Of a DNA stretch of 64,000 nt, positions 42,832 through 52,640 are shown in pieces. The stretch's first letter is position 1. The number at the start of each line of letters is the position of its first letter. A program made the translations under genes and the position numbers. The DNA lies in assembly GCA_030323885.1 (NCBI GenBank), contig CM059187.1:88765726-88829725 (forward strand), written 5' to 3'. Below the pieces are notes generated by a model that was given only the letters and a program-made list of their open reading frames with translations, had not been told where the DNA came from and searched no databases. The DNA is from Branchipolynoe longqiensis (taxonomy: Eukaryota > Annelida > Polychaeta > Phyllodocida > Polynoidae).

Positions 42832-43075
42832 TGGCCACATCATGCGTCAGAGTTCAATATACAATACATTGTTGGAAGGGAAGGTGAATGGCAGCAGAGG
42901 GAGAGGGAGACCAAGAACATCATGGTTTACAAATATTTCACAGTGGACAGGCTTTAAGTTGAATTATTCACATTCTATCAGAACAGCACACCATCGGGAC
43001 AAGTGGAGAACCATTGCATCCAACCCTCGACTAGAGGACGGAACTATTGATTGATTGATGGATTGATGGTTAGTC
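42832..43075 (+). pseudogene. LINE ORF2 C-terminus with (ATTG)n tail
   Basis: The plus-strand frame ends GHIMRQSSIYNTLLEGKVNG, RGRGRPRTSWFTNISQWTGF and RDKWRTIASNPRLEDGTID, the usual end of a non-LTR ORF2 (GHxxRx...LxGKVxGxRxRGRPRxxWxxxIxxWTG). The stop is followed by TTGATTGATGGATTGATGG, a short-repeat tail. 5'-truncated to about 75 residues. It differs in sequence from the families at 19150 and 46694. Confidence 0.85.
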
Positions 43076-43202
43076 CCTGTGGTGGGACTGGAACTGCGAC
43101 CGGGCACCTTTATACTACCGGAAGTCAAGTAAACGCGCCTCCCAGTCTAAAGCCTTCACAATAGACGAAATACTTTAAAAGTCAATTAGAATCCACAAAC
43201 AG

Positions 43203-43510
43203 TTTGTTTGTTTGTTGTTGTTTTATGTCCTAGCAACATATAAGGTCATATCAGGATGGGTACCGACTTGTGGCAGTGCTGCCCCACTGGGAAACCAGGC
43301 CGCTGCCACCATGTCCTGATATCCCACTCAGTCACATTATCCTGACACTGAGCCAACCAGTCCCTGCCCTATCCTATTAATGCCAAGCACCTGGATAGGA
43401 AGTGACCAGTATAAATTTTTAAGTCATTGGTTTGACTCGACCAGGGTTCGAACCCACGACCCCACGATCTACCATCACGGGAGACGGGCGCTCTAACTCA
43501 TTCGGCCATG
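43203..43510 (-). mobile_element. tRNA-derived SINE, type b, full length
   Basis: The minus strand reads head ATGGCCGAATGAGTTAGAGC, B box GTGGGTTCGAACCCTGG, GAGTCAAACC, the body with a short deletion near the GTGCGCACTC box, and a tail complementary to TTTGTTTGTTGTTGTTTTAT. Confidence 0.92.
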
Positions 43511-43720
43511 GGAGAGACATATTTACAATCACCTACAATCACCTTACCTACCAACTTTGATACATTGGAAGTGTCATATTTATGATCACCTTAACTATCA
43601 ACTTTGATATTCAATCAACCTCTAGAAATCGCCCGCGCATTGTCCGGCTCAGCACCGACCCTACTTTGATTAAAATGTATTTGATACATTAAAGTTGCAA
43701 AATATATATATATATATATA

Positions 43721-44525
43721 CGGTATAGCCCCTCTAAAGCCACAGTCACACCTTACCGGACTGAGTACCGGACACCACCGGACAAAGAATTGTCTAGTCC
43801 GGTGGTGTTCGGTATCAAAATGTACCGAAATGTACTGGACGAAAATGTACATTAACGAATAGCCACCGGACAATAACCGGATGATAACCGGATGACACCG
43901 GATAACAACGGACAAGCAATGGTCAACCGACGGGCGAAAACCGAATGTCAAACAGATGGACCGGACACCAACCGGACACCAACCGGACAGCTACCGGACA
44001 CCAACCGCACTGATCACGGCCGCGCTGAAAACATTTGTAAAAACGATGGAGCGAATCCCTGCAGCACCATCAACGGACTCTTCAGGAAACAAACCGGACA
44101 CCTAACAGATGGGTACCGGACATGAACTGGACAAAACAGACTAAACGGACTTAAACCGGACACCAACCCTACACTTCAGTCTGGCGGTGTCCGGTACAAG
44201 TTTTGTGCATGTTAAAAACTTGACACCGTACACACCGGACACCACCGGACAGAGAATGGATATGCCGGATGCATACCGTATATAAAACGGACATTGATGT
44301 ATTTCACCGGACAGTTCCGTTTTCTATCCAGTAAGGTGTGACTGGGCCTTAACCGACCACCTCCACAGATCGACCACTCTCCTATATCGATCGCTTTATT
44401 TGGGTCCCAAGCGATCGCACATACAATACCATTGTAACGATAAACAATTCCCTAAACCGACCACCTCCCTAAGTGGACCATTTAAAGTCGGTCCCATGGT
44501 CGGTCGATTTAGAGAGGTTTTACTG
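43721..44525. mobile_element. pogo/Tigger-like MITE, copy 3, split by element E
   Basis: The left end CGGTATAGCCCCTCTAA (decayed CAGTAAAACCTCTCTAA) joins across element E to CCGACCACCTCCACAGATCG; the right end is the complement of TAGAGAGGTTTTACTG followed by TA. Removing E and one TAA restores the order seen at 1887-2065. Confidence 0.88.
43738..44349. mobile_element. Word-iterating element E (CCGGACACCA word)
   Basis: 612 bp flanked by TAA (43735-43737, 44350-44352), ends AGCCACAGTCACACCTTACC and the complement of GGTAAGGTGTGACTGGGCCT (written here without its last base being certain). Dozens of ACCGGACACC / CCGGACAA / ACCGGATGA words fill it. It is inserted in a pogo-like MITE whose empty site is known from two other copies, which confirms the TAA duplication. 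No coding frame. Confidence 0.9.
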
Positions 44526-44554
44526 TATGTGTATATATATATATCAGTTATTTC

Positions 44555-44854
44555 GTTATAATCGACTTTAATTTAGTTGGAAATAACTTTGATTTTAAAT
44601 GGCTAACTTTGGAGTTATTTGAAGAGAACGCATTAATAGTTAATTAACAATTAATTTGTGTGGGCAAGTTGAAATTCTGACATCATAGGATTCAGCAGTA
44701 ACAGCTTCAACAACATTGATTGAGTATGCCATTTCATACAACAACACATGATTAAATAGTCCACCAGTTGGACATGTAGAAACAAATCTAGTTAAGTGTA
44801 AGTTCAGTTTTTTTTAAATTTGAAAATTGGATCATTTCATCAGATTTAGCAGCT
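44555..44854 (-). mobile_element. TTAA-type MITE (family L), one end clear
   Basis: The minus strand starts AGCTGCTAAATCTGATGAAA and proceeds through the family body to CTCCAAAGTTAGCCATTTAA. The distal terminus is decayed. The flanking target is CTAA, a changed TTAA. Confidence 0.7.
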
Positions 44855-44862
44855 CTAAAGGT

Positions 44863-45460
44863 CATTCAAACAATATGTTGTCTTATTCAATGATCGTGAC
44901 TGCATTCCGTACTTTCATTTACAACCATCCACTCAGGCATTCATTCATCTGTTCATTCAATCACCCACTCATCGATTCATCGATTCATCCATCCATTCAG
45001 TTCCAGCCAAATATTTTATTCAACCTCGCGATTTGCTCTGTGTCACGAAGACCAGAAATCATTGAGGACCTCACATTTTAATTTCTCTCCTACTTGCTCT
45101 AATTATGCCACAGTCTATAGTCATCCCCTTTTTAAAAAACCATTCTGTACAGTGAAAATAATTAAACATGAACTTACAAACACCCCTTATGAAAAACTAA
45201 TAAGGCGTTCTACAATAGTCACTCTACGGTCAGTTAAAATGCTATGATACTTCATAATACTACATGGTGGTAGCTGAGCCTATGTGCATGAACGATTGTG
45301 TGTGGGTATGCATTGATGCCTAAATAAAATCAAAATGACCCCCCTACCCCCAACAAAAGTTTTTCTTTAACCACACACATAAAAACCACCGGCCTTTAAC
45401 ACGCGTACACACACATTACACACATATCCGCGGCCTTTTTCTACTAAACAAAAAAAATCG
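44863..45460. other. Gene-free stretch
   Basis: CATTCAT-type short repeats at 44925-45000 and otherwise unrecognised sequence. Confidence 0.45.
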
Positions 45461-45469
45461 CCAGACACC

Positions 45470-45887
45470 TAAATAAAAGATTCACCCGGTACTTGTAGTA
45501 CACGGGTGAAGGACAACGTACTGTAAATACGGGCGAAAATAGCTTTAGTATGGAACTGGAAGTACAATGCCTGGCCCCAGTGTCAAATGGTTACTTATAT
45601 CGGCACAGAGTTGGTGAAATGGGAGAGAATGCAAAAAGACAAGATGGTTGCCATAGAACACCATCGATTTCACTTTTAAATCTTATTAAACTAGATCTTT
45701 TATTATATTTTTCAACTCAAAGGTAGTGGGGAAATATGAAGACATATACAATGAATAAATGTTGCTTCTTAGATTATGAAATTAGGCTCTCATAAAGACT
45801 CATTTCATTAGCCCGATTTTTCGACCGTTTTTATATAAGGCTGGTCTTCACCCGTGTACTGCGAGTACCGGGTGAATCCTTTATCTA
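45470..45887. mobile_element. Mutator-like MITE, 418-bp copy
   Basis: Ends TAAATAAAAGATTCACCCGG and the complement of CCGGGTGAATCCTTTATCTA. Nearly identical 9-bp flanks CCAGACACC (45461-45469) and CCAGAGACC (45888-45896). Within each end GGTACT..AGTAC forms a smaller hairpin. The interior contains GGGAGAGAATGCAAAAAGAC and matches 49350-49757 throughout. No transposase. Confidence 0.9.
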
Positions 45888-46104
45888 CCAGAGACCGTGT
45901 CAGCTGATGCTATATATAATGCAGACCCGGTAGTGTATCTGTGCTGTATATCCTCATAGTTATATAGGTTACCAATAGTACTCAATTTTGCCATTCTTTA
46001 GAATTGTTATCGCCTCAGCTCAGGTGATCCTGCTCATGTCATCTCAACTATCGAGTGAGTAGGCGGGGTGGGGGAGGGTGGGGGGGGTCATGATGATAAA
46101 GTTA

Positions 46105-46250
46105 GAGTGGGCAGGTGAGTAGGGTGCCCGCTTCAAATGTAGCAGGTCATGGGTTCGATCCCTCAGCGAGTCTAAGGCATATGCTTGTAAATTTAACATT
46201 TGGTCCTACGTTGTTTGGCATGTGGCGTTGTTAATAAGTAAGGTGGCACT
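46105..46250 (+). mobile_element. tRNA-like SINE head, unassigned
   Basis: GGGCAGGTGAGTAGGGTGCC and B-box-like CATGGGTTCGATCCCTCAGC look tRNA-derived. The following sequence does not match the common SINE body clearly, and it ends against a minus-strand SINE. Confidence 0.35.
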
Positions 46251-46263
46251 GGTAGATAGAGCT

Positions 46264-46572
46264 TGTTGTTGGTTTGTTGGAGTTTACGTCCTGGTAACAT
46301 CTAAGGTTATATCAGGATGGGTACCGACTTGTGCCATGTGCATTCATGGCGACTTTATAGTGATGTCCCACTGGGAAATCAGGCCGCTCGCACCATGACC
46401 CGATATCCCACTCAGTCACATTATCCTTTCCCTATCCTATTAATGTCAAACGCCAGGCTAGGAAGCGACAAGTATCAATTTTAAAGTCATTGGTTTGACT
46501 CGACCGGGAACTGAACGCCCGAACTTCCGCACTCGAGGCCCGCGCTCTACCGATTAGGCCACCGCACCTGGT
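46264..46572 (-). mobile_element. tRNA-derived SINE, type a, full length
   Basis: The minus strand reads head GGTGCGGTGGCCTAATCGGT, B-box region GGGCGTTCAGTTCCCGG, GAGTCAAACC, the body lacking the CTGACACTGAGCC box, and a tail complementary to GTTGGTTTGTTGGAG. Confidence 0.9.
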
Positions 46573-46603
46573 CTGGAGTAAGTAAGAACTTCTGGGCTCA
46601 GTG

Positions 46604-47790
46604 TTCACCAAAACTGTAGTAGTCTGCACTGATCTCTCAGATAAGGAACCACACAGACAGGTAGGTGTGGATAAGCGATTACATCAGGGATCCTTTTTTT
46701 TTTTTTTTTTTTTATTGAGGCTGTATTTATTCTGTCCATAGCATGTAAGCCTGGGTACCCAGGCTTGTTTTCAATGCTGGCCAGCTGTAGTGTTGGTGTT
46801 GTCTTACCAAACAGTAGCTGCTGATAAGTTATTTGATTGTCTGCATTTCAGTAGCAGATAGATAGTCTGTTGGTACGTTTAGTAGTCTATGTTAGTTTTT
46901 TGGGCCCTCTTGGCATTGTATTTTTGTTCTATTCTTATTACTATGTTAGTTGTTTTCTTAAGGTTCTATGTTAGTGTTTTGGGGTTTTCTTGGGAAGAGT
47001 TTTCCGCTTTTTTCTACTTAATTCTATACTAGCCTATTTTATTTACATGTCCATAGGCTTGTACGTAATAGGTGGTTGAGTTATGTTTGTTTGAAATTGA
47101 TTTGATTTATATTGTTGTTGGATATGTTATCTGGCTTTTATATTTCCGGTTATCCCGCCCTGGGCTGTCCAGTTGGTGGGCCGTGACATATCACCTGCCC
47201 CCTTGTGGTGCAGTTCAGTTGGGGTTCCCAGTTTTTATTTTGCACAGATATTTTTTGTACGTTTTTAGGTCAGGGATTTGTCTTTCTTTCACCGTTTGCG
47301 CATTCCATGCCTTGGCGGCCATTTCCAGTGTGCTCCTTTCATGGGCTTTGATCTGGCTTCTGGTCTGCCTTAGTAGTGGTGCCTTGCTTGCTCTGGTGTC
47401 CCTTAGTGGTTGGGTTAGACGCTTAATGTCTTGGCTATATCCATATGCTAATGTTTTTAGGTGGATTATCCTTCTGTTTTCTAGTAGCTTTACTTTAGTT
47501 CTTTTGTGTAGGTCATAAGTGGGGTGTAGTTTGTCTACTTTCAGGCATATTTTCAAGGCCATGTTTTGTAGTATCTGCAATTTTTTAAGTAGCTCTTTTT
47601 TAGCACCCATGTAGATAGCCTATTGGACATGATGCTAGCCCCAGAATGGAAAGAAGGATGGGCTCGAATCCTTCTCTAGGTGCACTATTTTCCAATTCTC
47701 CATGATAATAGTGCTGTGACCAGGATACTCTAAGCTACACGCTGTACGGTTGGTGAAACTACCCTTTGATGAATGTTTATATGTGTAAGT
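46604..47790 (+). mobile_element. SINE with type c head, split by a LINE
   Basis: The left part CTGTAGTAGTCTGCACTGAT to TACATCAGGGATC (46604-46693) and the right part TAGATAGCCTATTGGACATG to GATGGGCTCGAATCCTTC and CTCCATGATAATAGTGC (about 47612-47790) together match 48411-48600. The gap is exactly the LINE at 46694-47612, so the LINE inserted into an existing SINE. Confidence 0.75.
46694..47612 (-). mobile_element. LINE 3' end (family C), longest copy with ORF2 C-terminus
   Basis: Begins with a T run (poly(A) tail) and ends in coding sequence. The minus-strand frame 47215-47610 contains LLKKLQILQNMALKICLKVD, TYDLHKRTKVKLLENRRIIH and STLEMAAKAWNAQTVKERQI, the familiar LQxxQNxALxIxxxxD...HxxxxIxxLxxRR...AxxxWNxLP-like tail of CR1/L2-type ORF2 proteins. 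The RT core is missing, so it is a 5'-truncated copy inserted in a SINE. Confidence 0.88.
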
Positions 47791-47799
47791 ACATTGTCC

Positions 47800-48405
47800 A
47801 TAATCTTCTTTTTTTTGTAATCATTGAATAAAGTCTTTTGTCAGCGCTGTGGCACTGGTCTTCCAGCCATGTGACAATACAGTTATTTACAATATATGCA
47901 GCTAGCCCAAATCAGCTGAAATAACAATATCAAACATTCAAAGACTTACATATGGTATAGTTTGACAATTCACATACAAAAATAGCAGTTCTATGTTGTA
48001 TTCCTACACACTTGATACATACATGTGTATTGATTAGACCTTTACATTACGGAGTGGTTAGGTGCATAGTTTCCCTTCATAGATTTGTATGCCTACTATG
48101 TTGTGAATTGCAAAACTATCATGTTGTTGGAGTTAACATTTTGAGATGGAGTGAGTGTTAGTAGAATGGTCTGTTTATTCTGTTAGATAGAGTGTGGTTA
48201 GCTTATAGGGTAATGCTTAAAAGGTTAATACCGTAGGTGTGTTTTTTGACTACATGAAGTAGTTTGAGTAAGTAGGTTGTTAGTAATGATGGGATAAACA
48301 ATGCTTGGAGGATTGTATGTTTCAGTCATTTAGTAGTCTAGTACAGACTTTTCATTAAGCAATTTATGGATGTAAACTGTTTAAAAGACTAACGATTCCG
48401 GAGGG
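47800..48405. other. Gene-free stretch, possible LINE 3' remnant
   Basis: TAAAGTCTTTTGTCAGCGCT and GGCACTGGTCTTCCAGCC near 47825-47865 resemble GTCTTTTGTCAGCCCCAGAG and CACTGGTCTTCCGGCC near 60950-60985, each next to a T-run. This may be the 3' end of another minus-strand LINE family. The rest is unrecognised. Confidence 0.4.
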
Positions 48406-48410
48406 ACGAG

Positions 48411-48822
48411 TGCAGTAGTCTGCACTGACCTCTCAGACAAGGTGCCACATGGACAAGTAAAGGTTGATAGGGTGATTGTATCAGGGAGTCTAGATAATCG
48501 AATGGTTAGGATGCTAGCCATGGACTGGCAAGAAGTGTGGGTTCGAATCCTGCTTTAGGCGCAATATTTCCCATTTGCATCACAACCATGACACTACCTT
48601 GCAGGCACTGGGCATTACTAGTAGTAGTAAGTACAGCAGTATTGGTAATTAAGCCAACATATGATGTGCTCCTCAGTGTTAAGATACAATGACTGAGTGG
48701 ATTATCAGGTCATGTAACCCATTGGGAGAGCACTATTACGTTGTCATCAGTGCGCGCTGTTACAGGTTGGTACCTAATATGACCTCAAATGTCACTCAGA
48801 TGTAAAGCACCAACTACTTACT
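48411..48822 (+). mobile_element. SINE with type c head on the common body
   Basis: 5' segment TGCAGTAGTCTGCACTGACC, tRNA-like head TCTAGATAATCGAATGGTTA with B box GTGGGTTCGAATCCTGC and TTTAGGCGCAATATTTCC. The body shared with type a and b SINEs follows: GGCACTGGGCATTACTAG, AATGACTGAGTGGATTATCA, GTGCGCGCTGTTACAGGTTG. The end is GTAAAGCACCAACTA. It links the type c heads to the common SINE family. Confidence 0.8.
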
Positions 48823-48829
48823 CATGCAT

Positions 48830-49147
48830 CGGACGTGGTGTCCGAATCGGTAGAGCACAGGCCTCCTGTGAGGAAGGTAGGGAGTTCAATTCCCAGTTGA
48901 GTCAAATCAATGACCTACAAGATTTACACTTGTCGCTTCCTAGCCAGGCACTCAGCATTATTAGGATAGGGCAAAGACTGGTTGGCTTGGTGGCGGGATA
49001 ATGTGACTGAGTGGGATATCAGGTCATGGTGCTGGTGGCCTGATCTCTCAGTGGCTAAGGTAGCCATGAGTGCGCACTGTGACAAGTCGGTACCCGTCCT
49101 GATATGACATTAGATGTTGCCATGACGTAAAACTCCAACAACCAACC
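48830..49147 (+). mobile_element. tRNA-derived SINE, type a, full length
   Basis: Head ATCGGACGTGGTGTCCGAAT then CGGTAGAGCACAGGCC, B-box region GGGAGTTCAATTCCCAG, TTGAGTCAAATC, the shared body with a small deletion at the GCAGCACTATAAAG box, and tail CTCCAACAACCAACCAACCC. Confidence 0.92.
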
Positions 49148-49349
49148 AACCCACTTACGACATTCTGTTGGGATGTATCTGCGTATGTGGGTTTCTAATG
49201 TAGTGCCTACAGGGTCACTCTGACTGACCCCCAACCGGGCTGACCTGGAAGCTGTTATTAGTTCAGGTAGATTTTGTAAGAACAAAAAGATATATATTTC
49301 CGTGCACATATAAGGTAGGTTCAGGAATCACACAGTGCTTGCTCCTGAC

Positions 49350-49757
49350 TAGATAACAGATTCACCCTGTACTCGCAGTACACAGGTGAATGACAATGTA
49401 GTCTAAATACTGGCGAAAATAGCTTTAGTATGGAACAGGAAGTGGAACCCCTGCCTCCAGTATCCAAAGGGTGCTTATATCGGCACAGAGTTGCTGAAAT
49501 GGGAGAGAATGCAAAAAGACAAGATGGCAGCCATAGAACACTGTCGATTTCACCTTTAAATTCTATTAAATTATATGTTTTATTATATTTTTCAACTCAA
49601 AGGTAGCGGGGAAATATTAAGACATATATAAGGAATAAATATTGCTTTTTAGATTGTGGATTTAGGCTCTCATTTCATTTACCCGCTTTTTCGACAGCTT
49701 GTATATAGGGTTGTTATTCACCCGTGTACTGCGAGTACAGGGTGAATGCTTTATCTA
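49350..49757. mobile_element. Mutator-like MITE, 408-bp copy
   Basis: Ends TAGATAACAGATTCACCCTG and the complement of CAGGGTGAATGCTTTATCTA; flanks GCTCCTGAC (49341-49349) and GCTTCTGAT (49758-49766) agree at 7 of 9 positions. Co-linear with 45470-45887. Confidence 0.88.
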
Positions 49758-49815
49758 GCTTCTGATGTGCGAGGTCAGTGAAACGTGTCCCACGTGTCCA
49801 ACTGGGAAGCGTTAA

Positions 49816-50158
49816 AGCTGCATAGTCCGATGAAGCATCACATTTTCAAAACCAAAACAATTATCTAGAATTGATTCTACATCTAACTTAGACCCTGAGG
49901 CAATTATTATGCATGTGTTGCCACACAGAAGGAAATACTAAGACAGTTTAATAATAATAGATGCTGTTACTGTTAAGAGTTAGAGTTTTGGCATGCTTGC
50001 CAAAACTAATTTGACATATCTGCATTTCAAATATCTCAAAACGTAGCCATTTAAAATTAAAGTTATTTCTAAGTAAATTAATGTAGATTGTAGCAATCAA
50101 TTTCATATATTTTTCTCAGAAAAATTACAGAAACTCAAAACCATCGGACTATGCAGCT
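49816..50158 (+). mobile_element. TTAA-type MITE (family L), intact copy 1
   Basis: 343 bp between exact TTAA tetramers (49812-49815, 50159-50162). Termini AGCTGCATAGTCCGATGA and the complement of CCATCGGACTATGCAGCT. The interior has GGCATGCTTGCCAAAACTAA and CATTTAAAATTAAAGTTATT. TTAA targets fit piggyBac or Kolobok-type cut-and-paste elements; no transposase. It serves as the reference for at least nine other copies in this window. Confidence 0.9.
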
Positions 50159-50256
50159 TTAAGTCATTCAAATGGTTTGGGTTTACAACTTGTTTAATGC
50201 CGAGGCTGACGCATATATTGGCAATGCACTAAACAGAGAGCAGGTTCATCACGTAA

Positions 50257-50792
50257 AGCCCCACTCACACATAGCCGGATGAGCCCCGGATTTTGAGCCG
50301 GACCACCCACAGATCAACGGCCCAGACTGTCCCGGACCGCCGCAGATAAAATCACTGTTTTCGTCGATTTTTGCCTCGCAGTCACACTTTCCCGGACGAG
50401 CCCCGGACGAGCCCCGGACCGCCCCGTACCACCCCTGGACTGCCCCCGGACTGGGCCGGACTGGCCCCGGATGAGGCCGGACCACCCCCGGACTGTCCCG
50501 GACCACCCCCAGACTTTCCTGGATCACCCCCAGTCTTACGGGGGCAGTCCGGGAGTGGTCTGTGGCTAGGCCGGGGGTAGTCCTGGATAGTCCGGGGATG
50601 GTCCGGGTCAAACCGTGGCTCAAAATGCCCCCGGACCACCCCCGGACAGGCCCGGTCCACCCTGGACCACCCCCAAAATACCCGGACCACCCCCGGACCA
50701 CCCCCGGATCAGGCCGGATTGAGCCCGTATCGCAAAATCCCCTGGACTGCCCCGGATGTTTTAAACATTTTAAAACATCCGGGCTATTTATG
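50257..50792. mobile_element. Word-iterating element F (CCCCGGACCA word)
   Basis: Left end AGCCCCACTCACACATAGCC after TAA (50254-50256). The right end, the complement of ACATCCGGGCTATTTATG, is shortened but followed by TAA (50793-50795). The interior is an unbroken run of CCCCGGAC(C/T) and GGACCACCCC words giving Pro/Gly/Ser-rich artefact frames on both strands. An internal end-like CAGTCACACTTTCCCGGACG lies near 50380. It is the most GC-rich part of the region. Confidence 0.8.
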
Positions 50793-50875
50793 TAAAATAT
50801 CTTTTGTTCGGAAAATATTCCCATAGAACTGGTTCTGTTGACAGGATACCATACATGTTGTACAGTGTATTATTA

Positions 50876-51251
50876 AGCTAAGGTTCCATATAATATGTGG
50901 TATGTGAATGCGATTGCGACAAAAAATGGAAAAGTATGTAAATACACAGTGGTACTTCCATATGCCTGGATGTAAATGTGAATGCAAATGCAAATGCAAA
51001 TGCAAATGCAAATGTGAAAGTGAATGCGAATGCGAATGTGAATTCGGCAAATGGATCGCTCCATGGACCGATCAGTGCGAATGCGAACACGAATGCTGCT
51101 CCATTCGGCATAGAGCAAACATGAACTTTGACTTTCCTTCACAAATTTGCAGCAAGAAAGAGCGAAAATGGCATGCGTATTTATGCCACATGCTGCGTAC
51201 GCATTCACATTCGCATTCCCATCCCCATCCCGCATATATGGAATCTTAGCT
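50876..51251. mobile_element. Word-iterating element G (AATGCG/AAATGC hexamer word)
   Basis: 376 bp flanked by TTA (50873-50875, 51252-51254), ends AGCTAAGGTTCCATATA and the complement of TATATGGAATCTTAGCT. Contains AAATGC repeated five or more times in a row and GAATGC/GCGAAT words throughout. The His-Ser and Cys-Glu repeat frames across it are artefacts. Related to element I by end sequence and word. Confidence 0.85.
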
Positions 51252-51254
51252 TTA

Positions 51255-51390
51255 AGCCCCAGGCCCACATACCCGGATCAGGGGCCGGACGAGCCCTGGA
51301 CCGCCATCCGGGGTGGTCCGGGGCGATCCGAGGTGATCCGTGACTCGTCCGTGCCGACACCCCCTGATCCGGCCTGATCCGTGGCTCGTA
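51255..51390. mobile_element. Word-iterating element H, truncated (GGATC/CCGGA word)
   Basis: Starts AGCCCCAGGCCCACATACCC directly after TTA, which it shares with element G, and contains GATCCG, CCGGACGAGCC and GGTCCGGGG words similar to F. No mirror right end is found; it stops at the palindrome at 51392. Confidence 0.6.
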
Positions 51391-51391
51391 A

Positions 51392-51423
51392 TTTGCCATG
51401 TAATTTGCAAATTACATGGCAAA
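51392..51423. repeat. Perfect 32-bp palindrome
   Basis: TTTGCCATGTAATTTG is followed without a gap by its exact reverse complement CAAATTACATGGCAAA. A third copy, TTTGCCATGTAATG, lies directly downstream (51434-51447). The sequence CAGTATGTGACTTGTTTGCC that precedes that copy recurs at 54746. Confidence 0.95.
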
Positions 51424-51454
51424 CAGTATGTGACTTGTTTGCCATGTAATGTTC

Positions 51455-51665
51455 AATAGAAGCTGTTGTTGTTGAAGCCTATGGGGGTCAGAGTTTTGAC
51501 AAGCATGCCAACATTAATTTGTATATTTACACTTCAAATATCTCCTAAGTTATTCATTACAAAGAACTGTTGCTTCAGACTGAAGTAATGTTGATTATAA
51601 TGATCAACCTAGTATATTTATTTCAGAATATTACAGAAACTCAAAACCATTGGACTATGCAATCT
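51455..51665 (+). mobile_element. TTAA-type MITE fragment (family L)
   Basis: Right part of the family: TTGAAGCCTATGGGGGTCAG, TTCAAATATCTCCTAAGTTA, ATTACAGAAACTCAAAACCA then TTGGACTATGCAATCT before TAAG. The left part is lost next to the palindrome region. Confidence 0.8.
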
Positions 51666-51689
51666 TAAGCAGAAGTTAACCAAGCGTAA

Positions 51690-52254
51690 AGCTGAGATTC
51701 CTTACACGCGGTATGCGGTCTGCGAATGCGAATGCGAATGCGGCAAAAAATCGAAACGCCTTGAAGTCAATGGGGTGCAACCCTTACACGCGGTATGCGA
51801 ATGCGAATGCGAATGCGAATGCGACAACTCGATCGGTCCCTGTAGCGATCGGTCCGGCATGCGGCATGCGACACGGGGGTGCGAATAGAAAAGCATCAGT
51901 CGCATTTGTCCATTGATATAAGGCTGGAGGAGGCGACTGATAATTACGGACAGCCAGGACAAGGTAGAGCGCGGACCTGTTAGGAAGCAGTCTCCAAGGC
52001 TGCTGAGTGGAAACATATGGTAGTGGTGGTGGTTCGGGTTGCTAAAAATGCTACCAGAGCCACAAAAATATGAATACTTATCTATAATTTGGTTATAATA
52101 AAGGTAGGAACCCCCACGAGTAGAAATAGCACACATAAAGACAAAATAATGGTTTTGTTGACCGAAAAGGACGGTCCTAACATGGCTCAGTTTAGGATGT
52201 TAGGACCGTCCCAATCGGGAGACTGACGGTTACCGTGTGTAAGGAATCCTAGCT
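51690..52254. mobile_element. Word-iterating element I (GCGAATGCGAAT word)
   Basis: 565 bp flanked by TAA (51687-51689, 52255-52257), ends AGCTGAGATTCCTTACACGC and the complement of TGTAAGGAATCCTAGCT. The left arm repeats GCGAATGC and GCATGCG words; the right arm near 52150-52250 is shorter and holds an inverted GACGGTCCTAACAT pair. The core (51880-52130) is unique-looking and includes GCTAAAAATGCTACCAGAGC, which recurs in J. Confidence 0.85.
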
Positions 52255-52257
52255 TAA

Positions 52258-52542
52258 AGCTAAAAATGCTACCATATGCACAGAAATATGAATACCAATG
52301 AATGTACTGTCTTCCTCCTCCATCTGCCGCAATAGAGCCTTCAACAACTTCGACTGATTTGCCATGGTTCTCCGGTACGATTGGTGACAGAAAGAATGAA
52401 AGGCACATGGGTGCACACTTTTATATGCTGCTTACCGCATGCCGCACGCCGCATGCCGTGTGTAAGGAATCTTCCCATTCGCATACCGCATGCCGCTTGC
52501 CACATGCCGCATGCCGCTTACCGTGTGTAAGGAATCCTAGCT
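52258..52542. mobile_element. Word-iterating element J, right part (GCATGCCGC word)
   Basis: Shares GCTAAAAATGCTACCA and AAATATGAATACC with the core of I. Its right arm is built of CCGCATGCCGC words, with two successive end sequences, GTGTAAGGAATC at 52460 and GTGTAAGGAATCCTAGCT ending at 52542 before TTA. The left arm is missing; element I sits in its place. Confidence 0.7.
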
Positions 52543-52571
52543 TTAGCCCGGTAGCATACAAACCGCTTCAG

Positions 52572-52640
52572 TTGTTATCATCATCATCATCATCATGCTG
52601 TCGGTCGCGATGCAACAAAGACTGATTTCATTACTTGACT
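52572..52640 (-). mobile_element. LINE 3' fragment with (ATG)n tail
   Basis: A CATCATCATCATCAT run (tail complement) followed by GCTGTCGGTCGCGATGCAAC and TTTCATTACTTGACTG, matching 55228-55300 on the minus strand. Only about 70 bases long. Confidence 0.8.

Noticed and set aside
50249..51268. Frames rich in Pro/Gly/Ser and in His-Ser or Cys-Glu repeats on both strands
   Set aside because: They translate the repeated words of elements F and G; several phases are open on both strands, which is expected of low-complexity DNA.
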